Below are positions 43,927-55,030 of a stretch of 64,000 bases of DNA, in pieces. Source of the DNA: Variovorax sp. J22G73. GTDB taxonomy: Bacteria; Pseudomonadota; Gammaproteobacteria; Burkholderiales; Burkholderiaceae_C. Positions within the stretch are counted from its first letter, which is position 1; every line of letters begins with the position of its first letter. The DNA is taken from the NCBI RefSeq assembly GCF_030317035.1, contig NZ_JASZYK010000007.1:124001-188000 (forward strand). Direction: 5' to 3'. The position numbers were made by a program, and so were the translations under genes. The notes under the pieces were generated by a model that saw only the letters and a program-made list of their open reading frames with translations, was not told the origin of the DNA and did no database searches.

Positions 43927-45124
43927 ACAACGCGATGCTGTTCAGCTTCGCGAACGTCATCTGCGTCGCCTGCAGCGACGACTGACGCTGGTAGAACTCG
44001 GCGATGGCGCTGTACGGGTCCAGGTCTTCGATGCTGGAGCGGTAGCTTTCTTCCTGCAGCTTGCTGGCCGCGCCGGCGGTGTCGAGCGCGTCGATCTCGG
44101 TCTGGCGCGAGCCCACCGACGACAGCACGGTCAGCACGTTGTCGTGCGCGTTGGTGACCTTCACGTTGGCCGTGCTCAGGGCGTTCTGCAGCTTGGCCTG
44201 GGCCGCCGCGCCGCCGCCGGTGAGCGGGGTGCGCAGTGCGCTCACCAGTTCGCTGATGGACGCGAAGATGTCGGTGCCCGCGTTCTTCGCGGTCGACACG
44301 TCGAAGCTGTCGCCATCGGCCGGCGTGCCGGTGAAGGTGGTCTGCACGCCGCCGAAGGAAATCGGCTGGCCCGCGGTGTACAGGCCGCCGGCCACCACCA
44401 CGGGGGGCGTGTCCTTGGTGGACACCGAGTAGTTGCCGCCGGAGAAGCTGATGCTGAAATCTTTGCCGTAGTTCGGGTCGGTGGCGTCCTTCACGCCCAC
44501 CGAGCCGAACACGCCGGTGCCGGTGTTGCCGGCCGCGCCGGCGGTCACGTAGCCCGCGCCGCCCTGCACGGTCTGGAACACGCTGCGGCCGTCGTCCGAG
44601 GTGGACAGCTGGCGCGCCACGTCGACCTGCATCAGCCGCTGGCCCTGGTCGCCCACGTACTGCACGCCGCCGCCGTTGGAAGCCACGAAGGGCGGCGTGC
44701 CGCTCTTGTAGCCGCCGAACAGGTACTGGCCGTTGCCGTCGTCCGAGTTGGCCACGCCCACGAGCTGGTCGAGCGCGCTCTGGATGGTGGTGGCGAGCGA
44801 GCCGCGGTCGGCGTCCGAGATGGTGCCGTTGCCGGCCGCCACGGTCAGCGTCTTGATGTTCTGCAGGATGGAGGTGACCGAGTTCAGCGCGTTTTCTTCC
44901 GTCGACAGCGACAGCGATGCGCGCTGGCGGCTGGTGGCGTACTGCGCGTTTTCCGACAGCGTCTGCGTCACGCCGAGCGCGCGGGCCGCGCCCACCGGAT
45001 CGTCGCCGGCGGTCAGGAACTTGGAGTTGGTGGCCAGCTGCTGCTGCACGCGGAACAGCTTCTGCTGCTGCAGGCCCATGGCGCTGACGTTCTGGTCGTA
45101 GAAGGATTGGGTGCTGATGCGCAT
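43913..45124 (-). CDS. flgL: Hook-filament junction protein FlgL
   Basis: 403 aa. Second junction protein, next to the filament. Flagellin-like N-terminus MRISTQSFYDQNVSAMGLQQ, LATNSKFLTAGDDPVGAARA, and C-terminal VLSSVGSRQTEIDALD and YSAIAEFYQRQSSLQATQMTFAK. AGGA seven bases upstream of ATG. Downstream of flgK by 50 bp and probably on the same transcript. Confidence 0.97.
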   Translation of the reverse strand: MRISTQSFYDQNVSAMGLQQQKLFRVQQQLATNSKFLTAGDDPVGAARALGVTQTLSENAQYATSRQRASLSLSTEENALNSVTSILQNIKTLTVAAGNGTISDADRGSLATTIQSALDQLVGVANSDDGNGQYLFGGYKSGTPPFVASNGGGVQYVGDQGQRLMQVDVARQLSTSDDGRSVFQTVQGGAGYVTAGAAGNTGTGVFGSVGVKDATDPNYGKDFSISFSGGNYSVSTKDTPPVVVAGGLYTAGQPISFGGVQTTFTGTPADGDSFDVSTAKNAGTDIFASISELVSALRTPLTGGGAAAQAKLQNALSTANVKVTNAHDNVLTVLSSVGSRQTEIDALDTAGAASKLQEESYRSSIEDLDPYSAIAEFYQRQSSLQATQMTFAKLNSIALFNYL

Positions 45125-45174
45125 CGCGGTGTCCTGGGTCTGTACGTGTGGGGGGCTCAGAAGGCGGGTGCCGC

Positions 45175-47139
45175 TCAGTTGCTGATGCCGAGGATCGCGT
45201 CGAAGATGGTCGACGCGGTCTGGATCACCTTGGCATTGGCCTGGTACATCTGCTGGAACATCAGCAGGTTGGCGGTTTCCTCGTCCTGGTTCACGCCCGA
45301 GATGGACTGCTGGCTGGCCTTGATCTGCGTGGTCACGCTGTCTTGCGTGGTGGCCGCCACCTTCACCGCCATGGCGCGGTTGCCCACGTCGCTCACCAGC
45401 TGCGAGTAGGCGCCGTTGAAGGTCGCCGTGCCGCCGGACATGGTGGTCTTGCGCTGCAGCGCGCCGAGCGCTAGCGCGTTGGTGTTGTCGGACACGCCCG
45501 AGACGTTCTTGCCGATGGTGAAGGTGTCGCCCTGCGTGGGCGCGCCGGTCATGCTCACGGTGATGCCGTCGAAGCTCATCTTCGCGCCGGCCGTGTAGGG
45601 CACGGCGGTGCCTGCGGCGTAGGTGTTGCTGGTGCCGTCGGCCAGCGTCACGGTCACCGGCGAGGTGGCCGGAAAGCCCGACAGGCTGCCGGTGGCGGCG
45701 TCGTAGCTCAGCGTGACCTTCGCGGCCAGCGGGGTGCCGGGGTAGCTCGCGTCCACGGTGGCCGCGCTCAATGCGCCGCTGCCCTTGTTGCCGGCGGTGT
45801 TGCCGGTCGAGATGGGCGAGGCGGCGGCCACCTTGGCCGGGTCGAGCGTGAGCACGCTGGCGTCGCGCGCGCCGGTGCGCGTGGGCTGCACCAGGAACGA
45901 GTCGCCGGCCGCGGCGGTGCCGCTGGCGGCGCTGAGGCTCACGCCGTCGAAGGTGATCGGGAAGGAAGTGAAAGTGCCCATCGACGTCTTGTCCGAAAGC
46001 CGGGTGACCGAGTAGTTGAGCGTGCCGGCCACGTCGGTGACGCTCACGTTGTAGTCGCTGGTGGTGAGCTTGGAGGCATCCGTCAGCGAAGCGCCGATTT
46101 CGAGGGAGCCGGTGTTCTTGGCGTTGACGATCACGCCGGGGGTGGCTTGCGAGAAAAAGTCGGTGCCCAGCGCGCCGTTCAGGTCCACGCCCAGCTTGTG
46201 CTGCGCGTTCACCGAGTCGGCCACCGACATGGCGAGCCGGCCGATGGCGTTCTGCGTGGGAATGAGCGTGTCGCGGCGAAAGCTCATGAGCCCGCCCAGC
46301 ACGCCGCCGGTGATGGCGGTGTCCGACAGCTCCGACACGTTGCCGGCGAAGCCCTTCAACGCCACGGCCTTGCGCGACGGGTCGGCGGCGGAGTTCACCG
46401 CGGCCATCTGCGAGGCGTAGTCGCCCACCACCAGCGACTGGCCGGTGGCGATGAACACGTTGTACTTGCCGTTGTCCTGCTGCAGCACCTTCACGTCGAC
46501 CACCTGGCTCAGGTCGCTCACGAGCTGGTCGCGCTGGTCGAGCAGGTCGTTGGGCGGCTGGCCGCCGGCCATGGCGCTGATCTGGCTGATCTGCTGGTTC
46601 AGGCTGGCGATCTTGCTGGCGTAGGTGTTGATCTGGTCCACGCTGCCCACGATCTGCTCGTTCACCGAGGAGTTCAGGTCGCTCAGGTACTGGTCGGTCG
46701 AGCGGAACTTGCTGGCCAGCGCCTGCGCCGAGCTGATCATCTGCTGGCGCGCGGCCGGGTCGGCCGGCGTGTTGGCCACGCCCTGCACGCTGGTGAAGAA
46801 GCTCTGCATCAGCGGTGCCAGGCCCGAGGTCTTGTCGGCCAGCAGCGTGTCGATGCGGTTGATCTGCACGCTGTTGGTGGCCAGCGCGGCCGAGGCCGAC
46901 TGCGCGGTGCCCAGCTGCGCCGTCAGGTAGCGGTCGTAGCTGCGCGACACGGTCGTCACGTTGGCGCCCGAGCCGATGAAGCCCGAGCCGCTGGAGATGG
47001 CCCCGCCGGTGGCGATCTCGGCCACCTGCCGGCTGTAGCCGGCGGTGTACACGTTGGCCGTGTTGTGGGCCGTGGTCATGAGCGCCGTGCGGGCGACGCC
47101 GAGGCCGCTCAGGCCTGTGTAGAACAAACTTCCGGACAT
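45175..47139 (-). CDS. flgK: Hook-filament junction protein FlgK
   Basis: 654 aa. First junction protein. N-terminus MSGSLFYTGLSGLGVARTAL, NTANVYTAGYSRQVAEI is the rod/hook-family pattern (the usual SNNIxN region is altered to AHNTAN). C-terminus SGVNQDEETANLLMFQQMYQANAKVIQTA is diagnostic. Longer than enteric FlgK (about 547) through a larger Ala/Thr/Ser-rich middle. A sigma-28 promoter lies about 105 bp upstream. Confidence 0.97.
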   Translation of the reverse strand: MSGSLFYTGLSGLGVARTALMTTAHNTANVYTAGYSRQVAEIATGGAISSGSGFIGSGANVTTVSRSYDRYLTAQLGTAQSASAALATNSVQINRIDTLLADKTSGLAPLMQSFFTSVQGVANTPADPAARQQMISSAQALASKFRSTDQYLSDLNSSVNEQIVGSVDQINTYASKIASLNQQISQISAMAGGQPPNDLLDQRDQLVSDLSQVVDVKVLQQDNGKYNVFIATGQSLVVGDYASQMAAVNSAADPSRKAVALKGFAGNVSELSDTAITGGVLGGLMSFRRDTLIPTQNAIGRLAMSVADSVNAQHKLGVDLNGALGTDFFSQATPGVIVNAKNTGSLEIGASLTDASKLTTSDYNVSVTDVAGTLNYSVTRLSDKTSMGTFTSFPITFDGVSLSAASGTAAAGDSFLVQPTRTGARDASVLTLDPAKVAAASPISTGNTAGNKGSGALSAATVDASYPGTPLAAKVTLSYDAATGSLSGFPATSPVTVTLADGTSNTYAAGTAVPYTAGAKMSFDGITVSMTGAPTQGDTFTIGKNVSGVSDNTNALALGALQRKTTMSGGTATFNGAYSQLVSDVGNRAMAVKVAATTQDSVTTQIKASQQSISGVNQDEETANLLMFQQMYQANAKVIQTASTIFDAILGISN

Positions 47140-47242
47140 CGGGTGTTACCTGTCTCTTTACCAGTCAATGGTGGGTGAATGGTGGGTGTAGGGGTGGCAT
47201 CGGTTCGCTGCGTTGCGCGCGCTGGCCGGTGCCTTGCTCTCT

Positions 47243-47269
47243 ATATCGGCAGCAGCAGCCGAAAGTTGA
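47243..47269 (-). promoter_or_regulatory. Sigma-28 promoter of flgKL
   Basis: Minus strand TCAACTTT, 11 bases, GCCGATAT: 13 of 16 positions match the FliA consensus. Located in the 133-bp gap between a receptor gene and flgK; predicted leader is about 95 bases. Confidence 0.8.
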
Positions 47270-47272
47270 GGG

Positions 47273-49012
47273 TCAGAATTCGGTCCAGTCGCCCTTGGCG
47301 TCGCCCGGCATGGCCAACTGGGGCGCCGCGGCGTTCGCTGCCCTGGGCGCCTTGAGCGCATCGGTGCGCCCCGGCAGCGGTCTGCCGCCCCGACGGGCCG
47401 CCGGCCGCTCGACCTTGGGAATCGGCGTGATGGGCGTGAACGCCGCGCGCGGGGAGGCCACGGCGTTGCGGTCCAGCTTGAAGATGCTCACGGCCTGCAC
47501 GAGGCTGCCGGCCTGCTCCTGCAGCGACTGGGCTGCTGCAGAGGCTTCTTCCACCAGCGCTGCGTTCTGCTGCGTGACCTGGTCCATCTGCGTGATGGCC
47601 TGGTTGATCTGCTCGATGCCCGAGGTCTGCTCCTGGCTCGCCGCGGTGATCTCGCCCATGATGTCCGTCACGCGCTTCACGCTGCCGACGATCTCGTCCA
47701 TGGTGCGCCCGGCTTCTTCGACCTGCTTGCTGCCCTCTTCGACCTTCTCCACCGAGTCGCCGATGAGCGTCTTGATTTCCTTGGCGGCGGCTGCAGAGCG
47801 TTGCGCGAGGCTGCGAACTTCGGATGCCACGACTGCGAAGCCTCGGCCCTGTTCACCCGCGCGAGCCGCTTCCACAGCGGCATTCAGCGCCAGGATGTTG
47901 GTCTGGAACGCGATGCCGTCGATGACGCCGATGATGTCCACGATCTTCTTGGAAGACGCATTGATCGAGCCCATGGTGTTCACCACCTGGGACACGACGC
48001 TGCCGCCCTTGACCGCGACTTCCGACGCCGAGACGGCCAGCTGGTTGGCCTGGCGCGCGTTGTCCGCGTTCTGCTTCACCGTCGAAGTCAGCTCTTCCAT
48101 CGAAGCGGCTGTTTCCTCCAGCGAGCTCGCCTGCTCCTCGGTGCGCGAAGACAGGTCCTGGTTGCCCGAGGCGATCTGCCCCGATGCGGTCGCGATGGTC
48201 TCGGTGCCCGTGCGCACTTCGCCCACCACCTTCGCCAGGCTGGCGTTCATCTCGCGCAGGGCCTGCATCAGCTGGCCCGCTTCGTCGCGGCTTTCCACGC
48301 GAATGTCGGAGCTCAGGTCGCCGGCGGCCACGGTTTCGGCCACGGTCACGGCATGGCCCAGCGGGCGCACGATGCCCAGCGTGAGGCGCCAGGCAAAGAG
48401 CGCGCCCAGCACCAGCGCAATGGCCGACAGCGCCAGCAGCATCATCTGGCCGCCCGCGTGGTCGGCCGCGATGCCCTTGGACAGCAGGTCGATCTTCTCG
48501 CGCTGGTGCGCGGCCAGCTTGGCCACGGCTTCTTCGTAGACCACCAGGCCGGCGGCGAACTGGTTGTCCGCCATGGCGGTGGCCTGGTCGCTCTGGCCGG
48601 CGGCCTTGAGCTTGTTGATCTTCTCGATGATCTCCAGCACCACCGCGCGCGCATCGGCCACGCCGGCGTACAGCTTCTTTTCTTCCGGCGAGGTCAGCAT
48701 TTCCTCGAGCTTCTTCTGCACCGGGTTGATGAGCGCCGAGCTGTCGGCGCGCGCCTTGGCAAAGTAGGCCACCACCGTGGGGTCGGTGGCCTTCACCATG
48801 GCGAAGGAACGCACGATGGTCGGGCCCAGCAGGTTGGACCACTGGTTGGCCAGGCGCTCCTTCACGAGCGCGTGCTCGATCATCTCGTCCGTGGCCTTGC
48901 CCACGTTGGCAAGGCGCAGCAGGCCGGTGCCTGCAATCACCGCCATCAACAGCAGCATGGCCGCAAAGCCAAGGCCCAGGCGGGCGCCGATTTTCATGTT
49001 CTTCAAACTCAT
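47273..49012 (-). CDS. Methyl-accepting chemotaxis protein (receptor 1)
   Basis: 579 aa. TM1 at 8-30, periplasmic helical sensor at 31-188, TM2 191-212, HAMP, then the signalling domain with tip [21 protein letters not shown] 65-residue flexible linker ends in the pentapeptide DWTEF, a CheR/CheB tether. The sensor is a paralogue of receptor 6 (56643-58256): both have LVKERLA, TDPxxxAYFAK and HQREKID at the same places and almost identical TM2-HAMP. Ligand unknown. A weak sigma-28 site lies 65 bp upstream. Confidence 0.96.
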   Translation of the reverse strand: MSLKNMKIGARLGLGFAAMLLLMAVIAGTGLLRLANVGKATDEMIEHALVKERLANQWSNLLGPTIVRSFAMVKATDPTVVAYFAKARADSSALINPVQKKLEEMLTSPEEKKLYAGVADARAVVLEIIEKINKLKAAGQSDQATAMADNQFAAGLVVYEEAVAKLAAHQREKIDLLSKGIAADHAGGQMMLLALSAIALVLGALFAWRLTLGIVRPLGHAVTVAETVAAGDLSSDIRVESRDEAGQLMQALREMNASLAKVVGEVRTGTETIATASGQIASGNQDLSSRTEEQASSLEETAASMEELTSTVKQNADNARQANQLAVSASEVAVKGGSVVSQVVNTMGSINASSKKIVDIIGVIDGIAFQTNILALNAAVEAARAGEQGRGFAVVASEVRSLAQRSAAAAKEIKTLIGDSVEKVEEGSKQVEEAGRTMDEIVGSVKRVTDIMGEITAASQEQTSGIEQINQAITQMDQVTQQNAALVEEASAAAQSLQEQAGSLVQAVSIFKLDRNAVASPRAAFTPITPIPKVERPAARRGGRPLPGRTDALKAPRAANAAAPQLAMPGDAKGDWTEF

Positions 49013-49076
49013 TTTGTTTTCTTCTCTTTCAGAACGGGTGCGAATCCCACCGCGACATGCGGCGTTGTCGATTCGT

Positions 49077-49103
49077 TTATCGGCACGGGCCCGCCGGTAT
49101 TGA
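49077..49103 (-). promoter_or_regulatory. Possible sigma-28 promoter of receptor 1
   Basis: Perfect -10 GCCGATAA (49077-49084) with TCAATACC at the -35 position, 11 bases away. The -35 matches the consensus only at its first, third and fourth bases, but the TCAA start is shared with the flgK and receptor 6 promoters. Confidence 0.55.
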
Positions 49104-49120
49104 GCCTGTCTCTCGTTGCC

Positions 49121-50890
49121 TTAGAACTCGGTCCAGTCGCCCTTCGCGTCGGCGCTCGCGGCGAGCTGGGGCGAACCGCCCGCGCCGGGTTCGCGGCGCG
49201 TGGGCAGGGCCTTGGCGGCGCGTTGGGGCGAGAGCTTGGCGGTCGGCTTGCCGGGCATGCCGGACAGGCCAGGCTTGCCCGACTTGGCGGAATTCGCGAT
49301 CGGCGTGATGCGCGTGAACGCCGGGCGCGCCACCAGCGCGTTGTGGTCCAGCTTGAAGATGCTCACGGCCTGCACGAGGCTGCCGGCTTGTTCCTGCAGC
49401 GACTGGGCCGCTGCAGAGGCTTCTTCCACCAGCGCCGCGTTCTGCTGCGTGACCTGGTCCATCTGCGTGATGGCCTGGTTGATCTGCTCGATGCCGGACG
49501 TTTGTTCCTGGCTCGCGGCGGTGATCTCGCCCATGATGTCCGTCACGCGCTTCACGCTGCCGACGATCTCGTCCATGGTGCGCCCGGCCTCTTCGACCTG
49601 CTTGCTGCCCTCTTCGACCTTTTCGACCGAGTCGCCGATCAGTGTCTTGATTTCCTTGGCCGCTGCTGCAGAGCGTTGGGCCAGGCTGCGAACTTCGGAT
49701 GCCACCACCGCGAAGCCACGGCCTTGTTCACCTGCGCGAGCCGCTTCCACAGCGGCGTTCAGCGCGAGGATGTTGGTCTGGAATGCGATGCCGTCGATGA
49801 CACCGATGATGTCGACGATCTTCTTCGACGACGCGTTGATCGAGCCCATCGTGTCGACCACTTGCGAGACCACGCTGCCGCCCTTGACGGCAACTTCGGA
49901 TGCCGACACGGCCAGCTGGTTGGCCTGGCGCGCGTTGTCCGCGTTCTGCTTCACCGTCGAGGTCAGCTCTTCCATCGAAGCGGCTGTTTCCTCCAGCGAG
50001 CTGGCCTGCTCTTCGGTGCGCGAAGACAGGTCCTGATTGCCCGAGGCAATCTGGCTCGACGCCGTGGCGATGGTGTCCGTGCCCGTGCGCACTTCGCCCA
50101 CGATGTTCACCAGGCTCTGGTTCATGCCGCGCAGGGCTTCGAGCAGCAGGCCGGTCTCGTCGGTCGTCTGCGACTCGATGTGGCTGGTCAGGTCGCCGGC
50201 GGCCACCGATTGCGCCACCTTCACGGCCTCGGCCAGCGGACGCGCGACGATGCGCGCGATCCACAGCGCCAGCCCCAGGCCGAGCACGATGCAGCCCAGC
50301 AGCAGGCCCAGCACCCACAGGCGCGCTTCCGCGTACACCGTGTCGGCGGTCTGGCCCGCGCGCACGGCGCCGGCCACGTTCACCTCGGTCAGCTTGTCGA
50401 GCGCGGTGTTCATCTCGCGGTTGAGCTGCAGCGACTTGCCGCGGCTGAGCGTGGTGGCCTGCTCGGTGTCCTGCGTGTGCGAGATGGCGATGACCTTGTT
50501 GTGCTCCAGCGCGTACTCGTTCATGAGCTTCTCGAACACGGGGTACACCTCGCGCTCTTCAGGCTCGGAGATCAGCGCCTGGTACTCGGCGCGGTTCTTC
50601 TGCAGCGCGGCCCAGGTGACGTCCATCGACTTCTCGTAGGTGGCCATCTCGTCGTACGAGCCCGACAGGATGTGCTGCAGCTCCTGCGTGCGGTAGCGCG
50701 ACACCAGGTTCTTCATCTCCAGCAGGGAGCGGGTCGCCGGCATCCAGTTGGTCGCCAGGTCGGTGGACATGTCGTGCACCTTGGACAGCTGCAGCAACGC
50801 CACGGCGCCGACGCAAGCCGTCAGCACAAGGACGGCGATGAACGACACAAGCAGCTTGGTCGCGATTTTGAGGTTGTAGAAGGCTTTGAT
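49121..50890 (-). CDS. Methyl-accepting chemotaxis protein (receptor 2), apparent ATC start
   Basis: About 589 aa. The receptor begins [21 protein letters not shown], but the codon where ATG is expected is ATC (50888-50890), six bases after AGGA; there is no ATG, GTG or TTG in good position. The first internal GTG (50848) would remove the basic N-terminus. The frame stays open upstream into sequence that only shadows receptor 3. TM1 about 12-32, sensor with [16 protein letters not shown] (Tar-like four-helix), TM2 187-207, HAMP, signalling domain, and a tail ending DWTEF. Could use ATC, or be poorly translated. Confidence 0.9.
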   Translation of the reverse strand: MKAFYNLKIATKLLVSFIAVLVLTACVGAVALLQLSKVHDMSTDLATNWMPATRSLLEMKNLVSRYRTQELQHILSGSYDEMATYEKSMDVTWAALQKNRAEYQALISEPEEREVYPVFEKLMNEYALEHNKVIAISHTQDTEQATTLSRGKSLQLNREMNTALDKLTEVNVAGAVRAGQTADTVYAEARLWVLGLLLGCIVLGLGLALWIARIVARPLAEAVKVAQSVAAGDLTSHIESQTTDETGLLLEALRGMNQSLVNIVGEVRTGTDTIATASSQIASGNQDLSSRTEEQASSLEETAASMEELTSTVKQNADNARQANQLAVSASEVAVKGGSVVSQVVDTMGSINASSKKIVDIIGVIDGIAFQTNILALNAAVEAARAGEQGRGFAVVASEVRSLAQRSAAAAKEIKTLIGDSVEKVEEGSKQVEEAGRTMDEIVGSVKRVTDIMGEITAASQEQTSGIEQINQAITQMDQVTQQNAALVEEASAAAQSLQEQAGSLVQAVSIFKLDHNALVARPAFTRITPIANSAKSGKPGLSGMPGKPTAKLSPQRAAKALPTRREPGAGGSPQLAASADAKGDWTEF

Positions 50891-50954
50891 GATTTTTCCT
50901 TTGGGGGCCGCGGGCCCCGAATGACCTGTTGTGTGTTGTTGTTCCGCGGCAGGC

Positions 50955-52715
50955 TCAGAATTCGGTCCAGTCGCCGCTGCCAGCCGCGGCCAGTTGCGGC
51001 GCGGCGGGCAACGACGGCTTGGGGCGCGCGGTGGGCAGCGCCTTGGCCTTGGTCTTCGCAGGGATCTGCGCGGAACGATCGTGGGTAGCTGAACGCATGT
51101 CGGAACGCGCACCGGAACGCGCACCGAACTGCGCGTATGCCGCCGGGCGCGCCAGCGCGGGTTCGCCCGCGCCCAGCTTGAAGATGCTCACGGCCTGCAC
51201 GAGGCTGCCGGCTTGCTCCTGCAGCGACTGGGCGGCGGCCGAAGCCTCTTCCACCAGCGCTGCGTTTTGTTGGGTGACCTGGTCCATCTGCGAGATGGCC
51301 TGGTTGATCTGCTCGATGCCCGAGGTCTGCTCCTGGCTGGCCGCGGTGATCTCGCCCATGATGTCCGTCACGCGGCGCACGCTGCCCACGATCTCGTCCA
51401 TGGTGCGGCCCGCTTCGGCCACTTGCTTGCTGCCCTCTTCGACCTTCTCGACCGAGTCGCCGATGAGGGTCTTGATTTCCTTGGCGGCTGCTGCAGAGCG
51501 TTGCGCGAGGCTGCGAACTTCGGAGGCGACGACTGCGAAGCCGCGGCCTTGTTCACCTGCGCGAGCGGCTTCCACTGCGGCGTTCAGCGCCAGGATGTTG
51601 GTCTGGAAGGCAATGCCGTCGATGACACCGATGATGTCCACGATCTTCTTGGAAGACGCGTTGATCGAGCCCATCGTGTCCACGACTTGGGACACGACGC
51701 TGCCACCCTTGACGGCCACTTCCGAAGCCGACACGGCAAGCTGATTCGCCTGACGCGCGTTGTCCGCGTTCTGCTTCACCGTCGAAGTCAGCTCTTCCAT
51801 CGAAGCCGCCGTCTGCTCCAGCGAGCTCGCCTGCTCTTCGGTGCGCGAAGACAGGTCCTGGTTGCCCGCCGCGATCTGCCCTGAAGCGGTCGCGATGGTC
51901 TCCGTGCCCGTGCGCACCTCGCCCACCACCTTCGCCAGGTTGGCGTTCATGTTCTTCAGCGCCTGCATCAGCTGGCCCGACTCGTCGCGGCTGTCCACGC
52001 GAATGTCGGCGCTCAGGTCGCCGGCGGCCACGGTCTCGGCCACCTCGACGGCACGCGCCAGAGGCCGCACGATGCTGCGCGAGATGAAGAACGCGAAGAT
52101 CGCGCCGCTCACCACCGTCAGCACGGTCAGCAGCAGCTGCAGGTTGAAGCTGCGGGTGTTCGCCGCGTCGATGTCCTGGCTCATGCGGTCGATGTCGCGG
52201 CGCTCGATGGAGAGCAGCTCGAGCACGCCGTTCTCGTAGGCCTTGGCCGCCGGCTGGAACACTTCCTTGAACGCGCGCGCGGTGTCCACCGCGTTGCCGC
52301 TCGCCTTGGCCTTGCTCACCTCGTCCTTGCCGGCCTGGTACTTCGCGCGCAGGTTGATGATGGACTTGTAGGTCGCCTTCTCTTCGTCGGTGAACAGCAG
52401 CGGCTCCACCTTGGCGATGGTCTCGCTGCCCTTCTTCACGCTCTCGGCGATCACGTCGGCGAAGGTGACGGGCAGGGTCTCGTCCGTGGTGCGCGCGATC
52501 ATCGAGGTGCGCGCGATGGCCGAGTACGTGAGCACGTACCAGTCGGAGATGAGCCGCTCCTTGGCGAGCGGGCTTTGCATCATCACGCGCGTGGCTTCCG
52601 CGTTGTTGCGCGCGGAAACCAGCGCGATGGCGGTCGAGATCACGGTAAGGCCCAGCACCACGGCGAAAGCCAGGGTCAGGCGGGAGCCGATGCGGAGGTT
52701 GGCGAGGAAGTTCAT
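50955..52715 (-). CDS. Methyl-accepting chemotaxis protein (receptor 3)
   Basis: 586 aa. Clean start [21 protein letters not shown]. Four-helix periplasmic sensor containing [20 protein letters not shown] and [18 protein letters not shown]2 188-208; [24 protein letters not shown]. Tail ends GDWTEF, so CheR can be tethered. First gene after cheW copy 1, 51 bp away. Confidence 0.96.
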   Translation of the reverse strand: MNFLANLRIGSRLTLAFAVVLGLTVISTAIALVSARNNAEATRVMMQSPLAKERLISDWYVLTYSAIARTSMIARTTDETLPVTFADVIAESVKKGSETIAKVEPLLFTDEEKATYKSIINLRAKYQAGKDEVSKAKASGNAVDTARAFKEVFQPAAKAYENGVLELLSIERRDIDRMSQDIDAANTRSFNLQLLLTVLTVVSGAIFAFFISRSIVRPLARAVEVAETVAAGDLSADIRVDSRDESGQLMQALKNMNANLAKVVGEVRTGTETIATASGQIAAGNQDLSSRTEEQASSLEQTAASMEELTSTVKQNADNARQANQLAVSASEVAVKGGSVVSQVVDTMGSINASSKKIVDIIGVIDGIAFQTNILALNAAVEAARAGEQGRGFAVVASEVRSLAQRSAAAAKEIKTLIGDSVEKVEEGSKQVAEAGRTMDEIVGSVRRVTDIMGEITAASQEQTSGIEQINQAISQMDQVTQQNAALVEEASAAAQSLQEQAGSLVQAVSIFKLGAGEPALARPAAYAQFGARSGARSDMRSATHDRSAQIPAKTKAKALPTARPKPSLPAAPQLAAAGSGDWTEF

Positions 52716-52766
52716 GAGCGTGCTTCTGGCAATGGAGCGTGCAGGCGTCGTTAGTTGGTCAGCGCG

Positions 52767-53288
52767 TCAGGCCGTGGCGGCCGCCTCGACCAGGCCCATT
52801 TCGTCGCTGGACATCAGGCGGTCGATGTCCACCAGGATCAGCATCCGCTCGTCCAGCGTGCCCAGCCCGATCAGGTAGTCCGCGTCCAGCACAGAGCCCA
52901 TCTCCGGCGCCGGCTTGATCTGCTCGGCCGTCAGCGTGATCACGTCCGACACGCTGTCCACCACCATGCCCACCACGCGGCCACCGATGTTCAGCACGAT
53001 CACCACCGTGAACTGGTCGTACGTCGGGTCGCCCAGCTTGAACTTGATGCGCATGTCGATGATCGGGACGATGATCCCGCGCAGGTTCACCACCCCCTTG
53101 ATGTAGTCCGGCGCGTTCGCGATGCGCGTCACCGCGTCGTAGCCGCGCAGCTCCTGCACCTTCTGGATGTCGATGCCGTATTCCTCTTCGCCCAGCTTGA
53201 AGGTCACGACCTCCAGGCGGGCGGTGCCCGCGGTGGCGGACGATGCCGAGGCGGCTTGTTTCAGTGGGTCTTTGGCCTTGTTGAGCAT
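52767..53288 (-). CDS. cheW: Chemotaxis coupling protein CheW (copy 1)
   Basis: 173 aa. Bridges receptors and CheA. CheW fold with [52 protein letters not shown] and [20 protein letters not shown]. From residue 22 to 167 it is all but identical to copy 2 at 61978-62499 and differs mainly in the first 20 and last 7 residues. Lies between receptors 4 and 3. Confidence 0.97.
   Translation of the reverse strand: MLNKAKDPLKQAASASSATAGTARLEVVTFKLGEEEYGIDIQKVQELRGYDAVTRIANAPDYIKGVVNLRGIIVPIIDMRIKFKLGDPTYDQFTVVIVLNIGGRVVGMVVDSVSDVITLTAEQIKPAPEMGSVLDADYLIGLGTLDERMLILVDIDRLMSSDEMGLVEAAATA
52801..53233 (-). repeat. cheW duplication, unit 1
   Basis: This 433-bp segment aligns without gaps to 62010-62442. 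The few differences I can see are mostly silent (for example CAGCACAGAG versus CAAGACCGAG in plus-strand reading). Confidence 0.9.
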
Positions 53289-53373
53289 GATGATCTTCTC
53301 CGGGTTGAATCTGTTGTGTGTGTGTCTGTGTGGGTTCGGGTGGCGCTGAGGCGGTCTGGGGCGGTCTGGGGCT

Positions 53374-54996
53374 TCAGGCCACTTCGGCCACTTCGGCTAC
53401 CTGGCCCGCATCGGCGCGGAACACCCGCACCGCCTTCACCAGGCCGTCGGCCTGTTCCTGCAGCAGTTGGGCCGTGGCCGAGGCCTCTTCCACCAGCGCC
53501 GCGTTCTGTTGCGTGACCTGGTCCATCTGCGAGATGGCCTGGTTGATCTGTTCGATGCCGGACGTTTGTTCCTGGCTCGCGGTGGTGATCTCGCCCATGA
53601 TGTCGGTCACGCGGCGCACGCTGCCCACGATCTCTTCCATGGTGCGGCCCGCTTCGGCCACCTGCTTGCTGCCGGCCTCGACCTTCTGCACCGAGTCGCC
53701 GATGAGCGTCTTGATTTCCTTGGCCGCCGAGGCCGAGCGCTGCGCGAGGTTGCGCACTTCCGATGCCACCACCGCAAAGCCCTTGCCCTGCTCGCCGGCG
53801 CGCGCGGCTTCGACCGCCGCGTTCAGCGCGAGGATGTTGGTCTGGAACGCGATGCCGTCGATGACACCGATGATGTCGACGATCTTTTTCGACGACGCGT
53901 TGATCGAGCCCATGGTATCGACCACCTGGGACACCACGCTGCCGCCCTTCACCGCCACTTCCGAGGCGGACACGGCCAGCTGGTTGGCCTGGCGCGCGTT
54001 GTCGGCGTTCTGCTTCACCGTCGAGGTCAGTTCTTCCATCGACGCCGCGGTCTGCTCCAGCGAGCTGGCTTGCTGCTCGGTGCGCGAAGACAGGTCTTCG
54101 TTGCCCGAGGCGATCTGGGTCGATGCCGACATCACGCCGGCCACGTTCTCGCCCACGTCCGAGACGATGGCGAACAGGTTGGCGCTCATCTGGTTCAGCG
54201 CGCGCAGCAGCCCGGTGATCTCGTCGCCGCGCCGGATCTCGAAGCGCGCCAGGTCACCTCCGGCGATGGAACGCGCCACGTGCACGGCTTCGTCGAGCGG
54301 GCGGAACACGGTGCGGGCCAGGAACTGGCCCAGCCCCAGCCATGCGAGCGCGAAGCCCGTGCCGCCCGCGGCGAGCGCGCCAGGCAGCCAGCTGTGCGCG
54401 CCGGCCGCGGCCACCATGCGCGAGGCTTCGTTCCAGCCCGCGGCGCCCAGGCCCAGCGACAGCACGGCCGCCACGGTGGTCGCGCCGAACACGCGCTGGC
54501 GCACCGGAATGCGGCGCAGCCGCGCCATCGGGTTGCGCCAGCCGCGCGGCACCACCTCGCCCTGCACGATCTCGATGTTCTTGCCGCCGCCTTCGCGCAG
54601 GCGGGCGTACAGCGCATCGGCCTCGGCCACTTCGTTGCGGCCCGGCTTGCTGCGCACCGACATGTAGCCCTGCACGCGGCCGTTGCGCCGAATGGGCGTG
54701 ACGTTGGCCAGCACCCAGTAGAAGTCGCCGTTCTGCCGCCGGTTCTTCACCAGGCCGGTCCACGGCAGGCCCTGGCCCAGCGAGAGCCACATGTCGGCGA
54801 AGGCCTCGGGCGGCATGTCGGGGTGGCGCACGATGTTGTGCGCCTTGCCCATGAGGTCGCCCACCGCGAAGCCGCTGGCTTCGACGAACGCGGGGTTGAC
54901 GTAGGTGATGCGGCCCTTCAGGTCGGTGCGGGACACCAGGGCTGCGCCTGGCGGGAGTTCGTATTCGACGCCGGTGATGGGCAGGTTGACACGCAT
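53374..54996 (-). CDS. Aer-like PAS-domain chemotaxis receptor (receptor 4)
   Basis: 540 aa. Energy/redox receptor: cytoplasmic PAS domain at 15-118 ([52 protein letters not shown]), which in Aer binds FAD; two membrane segments near 170-225 with a short loop; HAMP-like region; signalling domain. No tether pentapeptide; it ends [10 protein letters not shown]. Its signalling domain shares the [12 protein letters not shown] and SASAAKEIK variants with receptor 8. Confidence 0.95.
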   Translation of the reverse strand: MRVNLPITGVEYELPPGAALVSRTDLKGRITYVNPAFVEASGFAVGDLMGKAHNIVRHPDMPPEAFADMWLSLGQGLPWTGLVKNRRQNGDFYWVLANVTPIRRNGRVQGYMSVRSKPGRNEVAEADALYARLREGGGKNIEIVQGEVVPRGWRNPMARLRRIPVRQRVFGATTVAAVLSLGLGAAGWNEASRMVAAAGAHSWLPGALAAGGTGFALAWLGLGQFLARTVFRPLDEAVHVARSIAGGDLARFEIRRGDEITGLLRALNQMSANLFAIVSDVGENVAGVMSASTQIASGNEDLSSRTEQQASSLEQTAASMEELTSTVKQNADNARQANQLAVSASEVAVKGGSVVSQVVDTMGSINASSKKIVDIIGVIDGIAFQTNILALNAAVEAARAGEQGKGFAVVASEVRNLAQRSASAAKEIKTLIGDSVQKVEAGSKQVAEAGRTMEEIVGSVRRVTDIMGEITTASQEQTSGIEQINQAISQMDQVTQQNAALVEEASATAQLLQEQADGLVKAVRVFRADAGQVAEVAEVA

Positions 54997-55030
54997 GATG
55001 CTGCTTGCTTTTCTCTCAGGTCAGGGCGGT

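Noticed and set aside
47801-51088. Long plus-strand open frame opposite receptors 1 and 2
   Set aside because: Its internal repeats simply mirror the repeated receptor signalling modules on the other strand.
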